DNA of 64,000 nt, from assembly GCF_046630445.1 (NCBI RefSeq), contig NC_092333.1, positions 5,390,501 through 5,454,500 on the forward strand, written 5' to 3'. The notes beneath the pieces were generated by a model. That model searched no databases and was not told the DNA's origin. It saw only the letters and a list, made by a program, of their open reading frames with translations. The position numbers were made by a program, and so were the translations under genes. Source of the stretch: Rutidosis leptorrhynchoides (taxonomy: Eukaryota; Streptophyta; Magnoliopsida; Asterales; Asteraceae). Positions 1 through 14,780 of this stretch are shown here, piece after piece; positions within the stretch are counted from its first letter, which is position 1, and every line of letters begins with the position of its first letter.

Positions 1-1645
1 TTTCTTAGAATAACAACTTTTAAATCAAAGTTTATCATAGTTTTTAATTAACTAACCCAAAACAGCCCGCGGTGTTACTACGACGGCGTAAATCCGGTTT
101 TACGGTGTTTTTCGTGTTTCCAGGTTTTAAATCATTAAGTTAGCATATCATATAGATATAGAACATGTGTTTAGTTAATTTTAAAAGTCAAGTTAGAAGG
201 ATTAACTTTTGTTTGCGAACAAGTTTAGAATTAACTAAACTATGTTCTAGTGATTACGAGTTTAAACCTTCGAATAAGATAGTTTTATATATATGAATCG
301 AATGATGTTATGAACATCATTACTACCTCAAGTTTAGTACGTAAACCTACTGGAAGTGACAAGAAATGATCTAGCTTCAAAGGATCTTGGATGACTTGAA
401 AGTTCTTGAAGTAGGATCATGACAAAACAAGTTCAAGTAAGATTTTTTTACTCGAATTAAGATAGTTTATAGTTATAGAAATTGAATCAAAGTTTGAATA
501 TGAATATTACCTTGAATAAGAAAGATAACCTACTGTATATAACAAAGGTTTCTTGATCTTAGATGATTACTTGGAATGGATTAGAAAGCTTGGAAGTAAA
601 TTAGTAAACTTGAAGGGATTTTTGAAGTGTTCTTGAAGTGTTCTTCCTATGATGATTATAGCTTGATTCTTGAAGTGATTTTTGATGAAGATGATGATTA
701 ACTACTGGAAAAATACGTTCATAATAGTGTGTGTGTGTGTTGAGAGAGAATTAGAAAGAGAATTGGAAGTGAAATGGAGTGAATGATGAGTGGTAATTGG
801 TGAGTGGTGAGTGGGGTTAAAAGGAGTTCTAGTTAGTTGACTAGCTCATGGTAGAAGTTAAAATTGATTAGTCATACATGACATAATCAAGATTGGAATC
901 CCATGCTAGTTCCTATTGGTATATACCCATAGTAAGTACGTTTTGAAGCTGTGTATAATACGGGTAAGAATACGACTAGAATTCTTGATGAAAGAAAAGA
1001 ATGGGAAAGTAACTGTAACCATTTTCGTTAAGTATGAGTGTTTTGATATATGTCTTGAAGTCTTCCAAAAGTATTTTAATACATCTAAATACACTACATG
1101 TATATACATTTTAACTGAGTCGTTAAGTCATCGTTAGTCGTTACATGTAAGTGTTGTTTTGAAACCTTTAAGTTAACGATCTCAATTAATGTTGTTAACC
1201 CATTGTTTATTATATCTAATGAGATGTTAAATTATTATATTATCATGATATTATGATATATTAATATATCTTAATATGATATATATACATTTAAATGTCG
1301 TTACAACGATAATCGTTACATATATGTCTCGTTTCGAAATCCTTAAGTTAGTAGTCTTGTTTATATGTATATAACTCATTGTTAATATACTTATGGAGAT
1401 ACTTACTTATCATAATCTCATGTTAACCATATGTATATCCATATATATATATCGTCATGTCATTTTTACAAGTTTTAACGTTCGTGAATCGCCGGTCAAC
1501 TTGGGTGGTCAATTGTCTATATGAAACATATTTCAATTAATCAAGTCTTAACAAGTTTGATTGCTTAACATGTTGGAAACATTTAATCATGTAAATATCA
1601 ATCTCAATTAATATATATAAACATGGAAAAGTTCGGGTCACTACA
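1..1645 (-). mobile_element. LTR of Ty3/gypsy family A, truncated by window edge
   Basis: On the minus strand the block starts TGTAGTGACCCG at 1645. It matches the LTR at 4468-7862 over its whole visible length; for example, the stretch around 60-180 recurs at 6120-6240. The two differ at many sites and indels, so they are not the pair of one recent insertion. The block abuts the decayed protease reading frame at 1646 with no polypurine tract before it. It is therefore more likely the edge of a separate related element inserted into pol than the 3' LTR of the neighbouring gag. No host gene is visible here. Confidence 0.75.
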
Positions 1646-1660
1646 ATAGCAACCTTTTCT

Positions 1661-3363
1661 TATTAGTTTACGCGCCTTCAAACTACTAATAAGATTTAAT
1701 TTGGCATTACCCTTTTCTCCGTACACCATTAAGGGTAACCCATTTTCTCTCGAAATGCGAATTGCCTTCTCATGTCAAATAACTTCGGCTTTCACCTTGG
1801 ACATCTAGTCCATTCCAATAATTACGTCGAAGCTTCCCAATTCCACCGGTATCAAATCAATTGCAAACGTTTCACTAACTAAACTAATTTTTCGATTTCG
1901 GCAAATTTTATCAACCTTAATTAGTTTACCGTTTGCTACTCCAACTATATACTTTTTATCCAAAGGCATTAACGGGCAATTTAATTTGGCACAAAATTCT
2001 CTACTCATATAACTTCTATCAGCATCCGAATCAAATAAAACATAAGCAGGTGTATTATTGATAAGAAACGTACCCGTAACAAGCTCCTGGTCTTCCTGTG
2101 CTTTCTCCCCCTTAATGTTGAAGGCTCTCCCACGGCCTTTTGCCTATTTCCATTCCTGCACTGGTTTATGGTATGGCCCGGTTTTCCACATCCATAGCAA
2201 ACAACGCCGTTATTATTTGTTCCGGCATTATTTACTCCTTTGTTTCTATTTGGTCCGTAGACTTCACACTTTGCCGCAATATGGCCATTCCTATTACACT
2301 TTGTACATAATTCTCTACAAAACCATTCCGGATGAAACGTATCACACCTGGGGCATATAGTTCTTTGCCTTTTGTTGTTGTTGTTGTTGTTGTTGTTGTT
2401 ATTGTTGTTGTTGTTGTTGTTAGGGTTATTTTTGTTGAGTCGTTTGTTGTTGTTATTGTTGTGATTGGGATTGTTGTTGTTGTTATTATTATTGGGATGG
2501 TTGTTGCGATTATTGTTGTAGTTGTTGTTGCGATTATTGTTGTTGTTGGGGTGGTTGCGATTGTTGTTGTAGTTGTTGTTTTGATTGTTGTTGTTGTACT
2601 GGTGACCCTGATCACTACTTTCCTCCCACTTTCTTTTTCCCTGTTTCATTATGGCCTCCTCGGCCGCTTCTTTCTTTATCCTTCCTGTAATTTGGCCTAT
2701 CAATTTGTGGGCTATACGGCTCGCTTTCTGCATTGTTGCAGGATCGTTAGCACCTACATGCTCTTGGATTCGTTTCGGTAACCCTTTTATGAATGCTTCA
2801 ATTTTTGCTTCTTCATCCTCAAATGCTCCAGGACACATTAAAGCCAGTTCATTGAAACGTCACTCGTAGGTAGTGACATCTAACCCTTGGGTTGTCAGTG
2901 CTTTAAGCTCTGTCTTGAGCTTGTTGATTTCGGTTCTGGAACGGTACTCTTCCGTCATCATGTGCTTGAAAGCGGACCATGGAAGTGCGTAGGCGGTATT
3001 CTGTCCTACGTAATCCATGTAGGTATTCCACCATGTCAAAGTAGTACCCCTGAAAGTATGTGTGGCATATTTAACTTTATCCTCTTCTGCGCAGTTGCTG
3101 ATTGCGAACACAGCTTCGACCTTCTCTGTCTACCGTTTTAGTCTAACGGGTCCTTCAGTTCCTTCAAACTCATTGGGTTTGCAGGCCATAAAAGCTTTGT
3201 AGGAACATCCTACCCGGTTGCCATTGTTTCCTCCACTGCTGGAACCCGATTGGTTATTGTTGTTCATTGCATTCACCACTGCAGCCATATTTGTAGCGAA
3301 AGCTTGAAGTTCTTCTGTGTTCAATTGTTGTTGTCTAGTAGCTGGAGGAGCCATTTCCTTCAA
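1661..3363 (-). pseudogene. Family A gag and aspartic protease, decayed
   Basis: Minus-strand fragments in order: a gag N-terminus (3363-3130), the gag core with a TWW motif (3111-2860), and a 277-residue piece (2838-2005). That last piece has a very Asn-rich linker from GTT-type repeats (2370-2600) and zinc knuckles, including CYGCGKPGH. It is followed by the start of a retropepsin domain (about 2060-1661). Breaks: TAG near 3130 where relatives have Trp, TGA near 2860 where relatives have Arg, a frameshift near 2060, and TAG at 1805-1807 in place of Trp. The protease active site reads DSDA instead of the usual DSGA. Reverse transcriptase and integrase are missing on this side. This is a dead copy of a Ty3/gypsy element, probably chromovirus-like judged from gag. 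Confidence 0.85.
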
Positions 3364-3724
3364 AAATATCCGACTAAGTTAATCATATAGAATTTTAGAA
3401 GTAGCCAAAAAGTATTTTGTAGCTTAATATGAACTTATTATTATAAAAGCTTTTTCTTCATATTAGCGTTTTATAACTATAATAATGTTCATACTTAGCA
3501 GCTAACACACAAATTAACTACTAAAATTCTAATATGAAAAACTATGGTAAATTATTACGTTACTACGTAATAATAAGTTGTAATAATAATAATAAACCTT
3601 CCATGCTTATTCTTATTATTATACAATCATAAGGAAAATTACATTGCAGATTTTCTTACAAACTTAAACACACAATATAATACATATTATACAATGCATG
3701 GAATACAGGATAGCTGCCGATGGG

Positions 3725-4261
3725 TCAATAACGGCAAGATTTCTTAGATGTTGACGTTGTTTCTTTCTCGGCCAAACGTTTGGATTTTCGTTTGGATAGT
3801 TCTTTTTCCAATTCCTCCCAATTGGTTCTTTCGGCTAATTGTTTGGGGGCAAAACCAACAGTCGTTATACGAGAGGCCATTTTATAAACTGGTCTCTTAT
3901 GTGGTTCAGGTGGATGATCACAAACATTTTGGGTCATAATAGGTTCATCGGGTTTGGGATCGGGTATAACAGCCAAAGATTTTCCCAAATCACGTTGTGG
4001 TTCGGTAATTTCCACAACTTCTTCAGGATCCTCTTCTTCGGGTTCCTCTTCGGGATCTTCTTCTGGATCCTCTTCTGGAACCTCTACTGGCAATTGTGAA
4101 TCTTCCCAATTTTCCCAACAATTTTCCACTTTAATGGTAGCACCAAAAGTTAACTTTTCCGTTGGTTCATAAGTCGTACGCTTTGACTCAGCCTCCGAAT
4201 CACTTGATAAGTAAATGAAATCTGAATCACTAGAGATGCTTATATGATCGAATGAAGTCAT
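3725..4261 (-). CDS. Family A leader ORF between primer site and gag, unknown function
   Basis: An intact 178-codon minus-strand frame lies between the primer-binding site and gag, so it sits in the 5' leader of the element. The N-terminus is Ser/Asp-rich, the middle is a run of acidic PEEDPEED-type repeats (about residues 60-85), and the C-terminus is basic (KRKSKRLAEK) after a short predicted helix. There are no membrane segments or cysteine motifs. I do not recognise it. Extra ORFs upstream of gag are known in some plant Ty3 lineages. It remains open although gag next to it is broken, which may be chance. Confidence 0.5.
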   Translation of the reverse strand: MTSFDHISISSDSDFIYLSSDSEAESKRTTYEPTEKLTFGATIKVENCWENWEDSQLPVEVPEEDPEEDPEEEPEEEDPEEVVEITEPQRDLGKSLAVIPDPKPDEPIMTQNVCDHPPEPHKRPVYKMASRITTVGFAPKQLAERTNWEELEKELSKRKSKRLAEKETTSTSKKSCRY

Positions 4262-4453
4262 CTATCACATAATAGCAGGCACGTTAAGAGAATGATATAT
4301 CTTATAATATTTATATGTTAATAATCTTATGTTTCCAACAATTATATTAAGCAATCATTTTTAAAATAATTACGGTCGAATTCCAGACTCACTAATGCAT
4401 CAAAAATCAGTTAGACACACTAATGAAAAATTTTCTGATTCTCTAAGACCAAC

Positions 4454-4465
4454 GCTCGGATACCA
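4454..4465 (-). other. Primer-binding site, tRNA-iMet type
   Basis: On the minus strand this reads TGGTATCCGAGC, one base off the usual plant initiator-Met primer site TGGTATCAGAGC. It lies two bases past the LTR end (TTTCA at 4468). Confidence 0.8.
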
Positions 4466-4467
4466 AC

Positions 4468-7862
<3,395 letters not shown>

Positions 7863-7991
7863 TCTGTCATCCTTCTTTTTCATCTGTCGCCGGAAGAATC
7901 TATTTTCTTCTACTATTACCTTGGGGTTATAATGTTTTTTATTCTTCCGTATCTTTACGTTGCAATACGTATTGATATACACGGTTTGTAA
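7863..7991 (+). pseudogene. Truncated copy of the NA-LTR antisense two-span ORF
   Basis: The last 42 codons and TAA of a frame that is complete at 61812-61985; the 5' part was removed by the LTR ending at 7862. The two aligned frames have no gap or internal stop. My count of differences is 9 at codon position 1, 3 at position 2 and 17 at position 3. The protein is hydrophobic and ends in AIRIDIHGL in both copies. It lies antisense to the NA-LTR element. Confidence 0.6.
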
Positions 7992-9635
7992 TTTAAGTGT
8001 TGTTGTCAGGCTTTATATTTTCCCTTATATTTCGATGTTTCTACTTCCGTCTTTCTATAATCATTGACATCTACAGTTAATGCTCTCTCCTATTTGCTGC
8101 GATTTATACTCCCATTTTTTATTTCGGAGCTTCATGCTTTTGTTTTCTTCTTCTTCCCGACTTTAAGTCAAGCGAATAATGGTCCAGAATTCGTAGATAT
8201 GGAGTTTCGAATGATCATAATATACAAAGCAGAAAGGAAAGGTAATAGCATGATTTGATTTGTCAAATTACCAGAATATTCAGAAAAGACCGAATCATCA
8301 AGAAAAATATTTTTCTTGATATGTTTAGAGGTTAAATAGAATGAAAGAGTTATGTAACATGGTTCATGATGAGGATATGATCTGTGAACCTTTATCACGT
8401 TCCATTAAAAACTCAGCATGATTTTCTGTAATATAATCACGTTGATCAAGTGTCATTATATTATACTAACTCATGCTTCAGTTCCCAAAACTACTTCAAA
8501 AATATCCATAATTTAAACTCGAAGGTTTACCGAATATAGAAACTAATCAGTTTCCTTTATGATGTAATACAGATAACGTGGGGAGATAAATGATTTTAGA
8601 TAAGAATAGTTACGAAAATATCTTCAGAAATATCGAGGATATTTATAATGAAAGATACGATGATATCTTAGAATTTCTAATATTGAAAGATGATAAAGAA
8701 GATTTGTCCGTAAAGGTTTAGAGTCAGGAGCAAGGTATTCACTAAAGGCTTCAGCAGATACTGAATCATTTGGATTCTTTGAAGGTAGATTTAGTCTTTG
8801 TGATTTGTCAACAGTCTCCTTCATAGTTTGTTCAATCCATTTTTCAGTTCCAAACCTTCTATTTTTCTGAACATTGCCAACACACTATTCTTTATCATCA
8901 AACTTTTGATTGTTAAGGCCGTTTACAGTTTTTGTTGCTTCATCAGCATTCAAAGTTATCATAACCAAATCGTCGGTTATCAATCCGAGGTGTTTTCAAA
9001 AGTTTGAAGGGTTTGCATGAAGATTGTAATTGTCAAGATACATATGATGTTCTAGAATTTTGAATGATACAATTATTTTTCTGGGTTTTATGAATAGAAA
9101 TGATGTTCTAGCACAGTTTTGAAGTCAAAGTATAGCTTTGAAAGATGTAAGAATCTAAGAGTGATATTTTCTGTTAAATCTTAACTTGGATTCTGATTTT
9201 TCAAAATCAGAATATGTAATCAAATTTGAATGTGAATGGTTGTTTTGATTTATATGAAAGAATGTATGTAGTTATGAAAGTAGTGAGTATAGTTGATGAT
9301 TTGTTGAATCAGAATCGAAGAATGTAACATATTAATTGTGAATTTATATATCTTTCGGGTATTACCTACCCGTTAAAATATTCTCACCATTAATAGTTTG
9401 TACAAAAGGATTTTTAATTACAATCTTTATGAAAATATACCTACATATATATTTTCTTTAGATGTAATCATGGATTTAATGAGTTAACATAATATTAATC
9501 TCATCTGGTTTTCGATTAGAACTAGAATATATAATCTCTAAAATTTTAGATATTACATAATCGCCGTAGAATATTTCTCCAATGAAGTTATGAATTAATA
9601 CTTCATCGGTTATTGTTGTTGGTACTCCTTGGTAT
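7992..9635 (-). mobile_element. NA-LTR copy 1 internal region, noncoding
   Basis: This stretch is homologous to the internal regions of copy 3 (61986-63470, same strand) and copy 2 (40610-42406 plus 58783-58901, opposite strand). Apart from the poly(A)-binding-protein fragment no protein match was found. No gag, reverse transcriptase or integrase motif was seen, so the family looks non-autonomous. Confidence 0.65.
8650..8975 (-). pseudogene. Captured poly(A)-binding protein fragment (NA-LTR copy 1)
   Basis: Minus-strand reading gives FGYDNFE, then NADEATKTVN, KFDDKE, a stop, MKETVDKSQRLNL and KNPNDSVSAE. In order these match the end of RRM3, the linker and the start of RRM4 of plant cytoplasmic poly(A)-binding proteins. 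There is a one-base deletion after NFE, and TAG (8885-8887) replaces the family Trp after KFDDKE. The same fragment with the same TAG is in copy 2 (41932-42160), so capture and decay predate amplification. It is a non-functional host-gene fragment inside a non-autonomous retroelement. Confidence 0.75.
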
Positions 9636-10192
9636 CTATGGTGCGTATGACATTGATGCTCGTGAAACATCTTGTGATGTTGAATCATGGGATGTGGATG
9701 TTGTTGATGGTGGTAATAGTATTGCTGGTGTTAATGATGGTGGTACTGTTGATGCCGGTGATGCTGCTGGTGCTTGTAACCTTTGCACCATATTCTCCAA
9801 AGCCACTACTCGAGCGCGAAGCTCGTTGACTTCTTCTACTACACCGGGATGATTGGCGGTTCGAACGAGCGGATGAATAAGATCCAGAATTTGAGATAGT
9901 ATATAATCATGACGAGATACTCTGGAGATGAGAGAAAAATGGTATTACGAACAGGTTCGCCGGTAAGTGCTTCAGGTTCTTCGCCAAGAGGTGAATGTGG
10001 TGGATGGAAGGGATCACCTTCTTCTTGTCTCCAATGATTAAGTAGGCTACAAACCCATCCCCAATTCATCCAGAATAGGTGATGGCTAATTGGTTGATCC
10101 ATTCCGGTTACGCTGCTTTCGGAGTTTAGGTCGAATTCCATATCGGAATACCTGTCGGAATCTGAGGAATTCGAACTAGATGCGAGATCCAT
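9636..10192 (-). pseudogene. NA-LTR sense ORF, copy 1 (frameshifted)
   Basis: It starts at ATG 10192-10190 with a Ser/Asp-rich N-terminus (MDLASSSNSSDSD), then a conserved block around WMNWGW and WRQEEGDPFHPP, and a predicted coiled coil (ELRAR-VALEN region in the homologue). It ends in a Pro/Thr/Ala tail. Compared with copy 2 the frame shifts near 9950 within a C/T-rich run. The position just after the primer site suggests a gag-like or leader protein, but I see no known gag motif or zinc knuckle. Three copies occur in the window, all damaged. Confidence 0.6.
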
Positions 10193-10564
10193 CTTGTATA
10201 ATCAGGGTATTGATTTTTATTATGAAATAGATTATAGGACTTAGATTGGTATTCTTCAACACATAATTTACATATGTATATATAATACCAAAATCCCATA
10301 AATTACGGCGAAATTTTCGGAAGATGTCAGGAAAAGTTCACAGTAACAGATATGCTAAGATATGAATTTTGTCGATACACTATCTATGCAGTAAATGCAG
10401 TAAGACGTGTCTAGACTTAAGAATGATAAGCAAGTAATTCTTGACAAGAAATGATAAGAAAAACTCGGTAAAAACACATACGTTCATAGTCCAGACTCAC
10501 TAATGTATCCTAACAATTACCAGTTAAACACACTAATGCAATTTCTGGTTCCCTATGACCTCAA

Positions 10565-10576
10565 GCTCTGATACCA
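10565..10576 (-). other. Primer-binding site, tRNA-iMet
   Basis: Minus strand TGGTATCAGAGC, an exact match to the common plant initiator-Met primer site, two bases from the LTR end at 10579. Confidence 0.85.
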
Positions 10577-10578
10577 AC

Positions 10579-12518
10579 TGTGATGACCCGTCCAAATCCA
10601 CTTGGACGAATACATCATTTATTGATTTCGTAGTGAGGTTTTGACCTCTAAATGATACGTTTTGTAAACATTGCATTCTTTTGAAAAGGCATACCATAAA
10701 TGAATATATAAATCCAAGGTTTTCGACGTCTGACGATTTCTACGAATAGACAATCACCGTATATAATAGTTTACAATACTACATTCGTTGACAATGCAGT
10801 CAAAATAAGATACATGGTGATGATTTTGTGAATGCAAAGTTTTCTTGAATAAAGCATGTATGACTCCATGCACATAGCTTGTATAACGTATAAGCAAACA
10901 GCGGAAGACTTCTAAGAACCTGAGAATAAACATGCTTAAAAGTGTTAACACAAAGGTTGGTGAGTTCATAGTTTTAATGTTGCGTATAATCTGTATATAA
11001 AGGTGGATCACAAGTTTTCAGTTGTTTCATCTAGAAACATTTATCAAAATATTCTACGAAATTGAGCACCCTGGTAACTAAACTTTAACGACTATATAAT
11101 AAGTACCCTTTGTATAATCATTTTAATAATACACGCAAACCAACGTATACGCTTCTCAAATAGCATACGTCCGTTAAAAGGCTAGTGCTCTAGCTCGGAT
11201 GGGGATATCAAGCCCTATGGATCCATATACAACTACTCGCGCCCACCAGTTCTTATAACCGGCAGTTACTAGTTACCAAAGCTAAGGGATTTTTGGTTCA
11301 AACTCAGTGTAGAATTAAATATGTACTTGTGTCCATTGCGTTTAAAATAAAGTGCATGTATTCTCAGCCAAAAAATATAGATTGCAAAAGCAATAAAAAG
11401 GGAGCAAATGAAACTCACCTTAGCAGCACATAAATTCATTCACCGAAATGTGACCGAAACTCGGAATGCAAAATAACCGTAGATCTCAACCTAGAGAACA
11501 TATGTTGGTCAATACATGTCTAATAAGCTAGGTCGGGTCATAGTGTATCACAATCCTAATGCTTGAGACCGACATGTAAAAGTTAACAAAAGTCATCTCA
11601 AAAGTCAACCTGACCCATTATGATTTATACATGTTTATTATCATAGTATAAATCTTGATAATTGAACGAATTTATAGTTTATCAAACTCAAAATATTATT
11701 TATTTCAGGAACTATATTATATTTGAATTATCATGGCAATCGAAAATATTTTATTATTTCACATAGCTTTTCAATACTTGTAAAATCAGATTATAGTGTT
11801 TATAAAGCTTTAAAACATGCTAAGACAGTCAACTTTGACAATTGTTCAACAAAACGAGACGTGCTTTATATAGAAATTTATTTACTCGATTAGTAATATT
11901 TGAAAATTCAATTTATCAATCTCATAGACAAGTTGTTTAAATATTAATTTACAGTTTTAAACACAATTTCAATTAACGTTAACCATAATTCAGTTGACCA
12001 TATCTTTTAATCCGTTCATCGAAATCACGCGATTTCTAAATGAAAAGTTAATAATTTTTCGCCAGCTTTCCAAAAAAATGCAAATCATATACTTTATATC
12101 AGTAGCATATGTATCAAATTCGGGATTCATCATAAACTATCTAACGACAAAATTAAAGCATACAAGCATGCATAAACATCTATACTCGAGCACTAGCCAT
12201 GGATACACTATTAATATATAAAAGATAAGATATGAATGCTCACGTATCAATATTGTGACTCAATATTGTAGGAAAGTACGTAGACGCAATGGAGATAATA
12301 AACACTAGGTTTGACTTGCGAACAATAACCATGAATATTACTCATATCCTCCATAGCTACAGCCCATAGTTTCCTTAGCTTTGACTCATTTGAAAACTTG
12401 GTTTGAAATCAATTGAGCAGTACTTTGTCGTAGTATTTTGTGTATAATACTAATAATAATAATATTAATACAACTGATAATAATAATAATAATAATAAGA
12501 TTAATAATAATATTAATC

Positions 12519-12555
<37 letters not shown>

Positions 12556-13502
12556 TAATAATAATAATAATAATAATAATATAATAATAATAATAATACA
12601 GAGAGTGTAATATGTATGTGTGTGAAAAACGGAACGAATTTGACTGAATTAATAGAACCTGGCATGCCCAGCCATCTCATGCGATCGCATGATTTCGAAG
12701 GCCACTGGCCATGCGATCGCATGACCCCTTATTCCAGCTCACATTCGTTTGTTGTTTTGATTGTCGACATAATATTATATAATATATATAATATATTTAA
12801 TTTATATTAATTAATTATATATTATATTATATTCACGTGCATAGTTGACTTGTAATTTTTGGTCCGATGACTCGTACGTTTACGCTTGACTAATGTCTCA
12901 GTTCCGGTTTTTCGAACGTCCTTTCTTATGCTTAGAAAACTTGCACTTTACATTACTTGACGTGTACCTTTATCAATAATTAGACTTAATCATCGATAGA
13001 CTATATTACCCAAAGTATAATCTTTACATTTGAGCGTTGTGGTCATTTGCTTCTATAAATCAACGTCTCGTTATTTATTAATATATATTTAATAATATTA
13101 TTTTAAATCAAATCGTTTTAAGATTAAGTTAATATTTTATTTTATCACCATGTAAAATATATATATATATATATATATATATACATTTTCATTTTGAAAT
13201 AGTGTTTTACTGTAGCAAGTTTTTTACTGTAGCAAATAGTAATTTTCAAAAACACTGTAGCTTTTTGGGTACTGTAGCAATTCGAAAATACTGTAGCAAA
13301 TTAGTGTTTTACTTGTTCATCTTAAACGTTTTAGTTCACTTATCTAAATATCAATCGAATCAACAAACGAATGTTACTGTCGTTTACTAAATAACTTGAA
13401 ATTATATATATGTATATATCTTTATTTAATATACATAAATCAGTTTTTAAATACACATTGCAAGTTATTTATAATTAATTTTAATAATTAATATTCCAAC
13501 TT

Positions 13503-13561
<59 letters not shown>

Positions 13562-13731
13562 ATAAATAGATGTTCGTGAATCGTCGGTCAATAGTCAAAG
13601 GTTAACTGAATATATAACATTATTTCAAAAATTTTGAGAATCAAAATTACAGACTTTGCTTATCATGTCGGAAACATTAAATCATTTAAAGATAAAGTTT
13701 AAATTTGGTCAGAAATTTTCGGGTTGTCACA
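10579..13731 (-). mobile_element. LTR of NA-LTR copy 1
   Basis: A minus-strand LTR of about 3.15 kb with near-perfect terminal inverted ends (starts TGTGACAAC, ends GTCATCACA). It corresponds to the plus-strand LTR at 36105-39665. It contains an AAT-type microsatellite (12450-12600), two exact CATGCGATCGCATG palindromes 32 bp apart (12678 and 12710), a run of ACTGTAGCAA-like units (13200-13310) and an AT repeat (13505-13560). It is inserted in a chromovirus integrase remnant. No genes were seen. Confidence 0.8.
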
Positions 13732-13741
13732 CAATTTGAGA

Positions 13742-14700
13742 GACATCAACATCCGAGATCTTAGCTAATCTCTTTATCAAAGAGGTTGTAGCTAGACATG
13801 GTGTCCCTATATCTATTGTATCGGACTGGGATACTCGATTTACTTCTCGATTTTGGAGAAAATTTCATGAGGATATGGGAACGCAATTAAGGTTAAGTAC
13901 TGCTTTTCACCAGCAAACCGATGGTCAAAGTGAGAGGACCATTCAAACTCTTGAGGATATGTTACGGGTTTGTGCAATTGAATTTGGCAGAAGTTAGGAT
14001 ACACATCTACCATTGGTGGAGTTCACATACAACAATAGATATCACACTAGTATTGGAATGCCTCCATACGAGATGCTTTATAGGAGAAAGTGTTGCACTC
14101 TGATTTGTTGGGTGAAATAGGTGAAAAAGAATTGGGTGGATCCGACCTTGTGTTGAAAACGAATGAAAAGATTGAAGTTATTCGAGAACGTTTGAAAGAA
14201 GCCCAGGATAGACAAAATCATATGCGGATAGACGTAGGAGACCAATTGAGTTTAAGGAAGGTGACATGGTGATCTTAAATGTGTCTCCGTGGAAAGGTAT
14301 TATTTGGTTTAGAAACCGAGGGAAACTTGGTCCTCGTTACATCGGGCCTTTTAAAATCATAGAGCGGGTTGGAGAAATAGCTTATCATTTGGAATTGCCC
14401 AAAAAGTTATCGGTAGTTCATAATACTTTTCATGTTTATCATCTAAGGAAGTGTTTAACCGCACAATCTATAATTGTGCCCTTAGAAGAAGTTGAGGTGA
14501 ATGATAAATTGGGATATATCGAGGAATCGGTTGATATTGCTGATGAACAAATAAGAAAGATTTGTAATAATCCTATCAAATTGTGTAAAGTAAAATGAAA
14601 GTACGGGAAAGATACGGAGTATACATGGGAAACGGAGGAATTTATGATCAAGCACTTTCCGTCTAGTCACTTAGCTTGGATCTCAACAACGCGATCCGAT
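13742..14700 (+). pseudogene. Chromovirus-type integrase C-terminal remnant
   Basis: Plus-strand frames read the integrase core (SEILANLFIKEVVARHGVP, SDWDTRF, TDGQSERTIQTLEDML), the YNNRYHTSIGMPPYEMLY region, then LGPRYIGPFKIIERVGEIAY and VHNTFHV, ending in a chromodomain-like tail (YTWETEEFMIKHF in another frame). Several frameshifts and stops (near 13990, 14110, 14260 and 14600) make it dead. The part before the core was cut off by the NA-LTR insertion ending at 13731. Confidence 0.85.
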
Positions 14701-14703
14701 TTA

Positions 14704-14752
14704 AGTGGGGAAGAGTTGTAACACCCCATTTTTATTAAGGTATAATTATTTA
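14704..14752 (+). mobile_element. Polypurine tract and first bases of a 3' LTR
   Basis: AGTGGGGAAGAGT is followed by TGTAACACCCC at 14717, the expected polypurine tract and LTR start behind the integrase. Only about 36 bp of the LTR remains before it is interrupted at 14753. Confidence 0.6.
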
Positions 14753-14780
14753 CTAGTTTAATTCCCACGAATTCGCGGGG
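14753..14780 (-). mobile_element. Candidate Helitron 3' end
   Basis: On the minus strand a GC-rich hairpin (CCCCGCGAATTCGTGGG) is followed by AATTAAA and CTAG, then T, with A as the host base at 14752. That is the Helitron 3' terminus pattern: a hairpin about 10 nt before CTRR and insertion between A and T. It also explains the abrupt LTR interruption. The 5' end was not found, so the extent to the right is unknown. Confidence 0.4.

Noticed and set aside
2232-2781. Long Thr/Ile-rich and Val-rich frames on both strands
   Set aside because: Out-of-frame readings of the GTT/AAC repeat that encodes the Asn-rich part of gag.
10754-11011. 85-codon minus-strand frame in the NA-LTR LTR, with a partner at 39257-39472
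   Set aside because: Not conserved in reading frame between the two LTRs and no domain.
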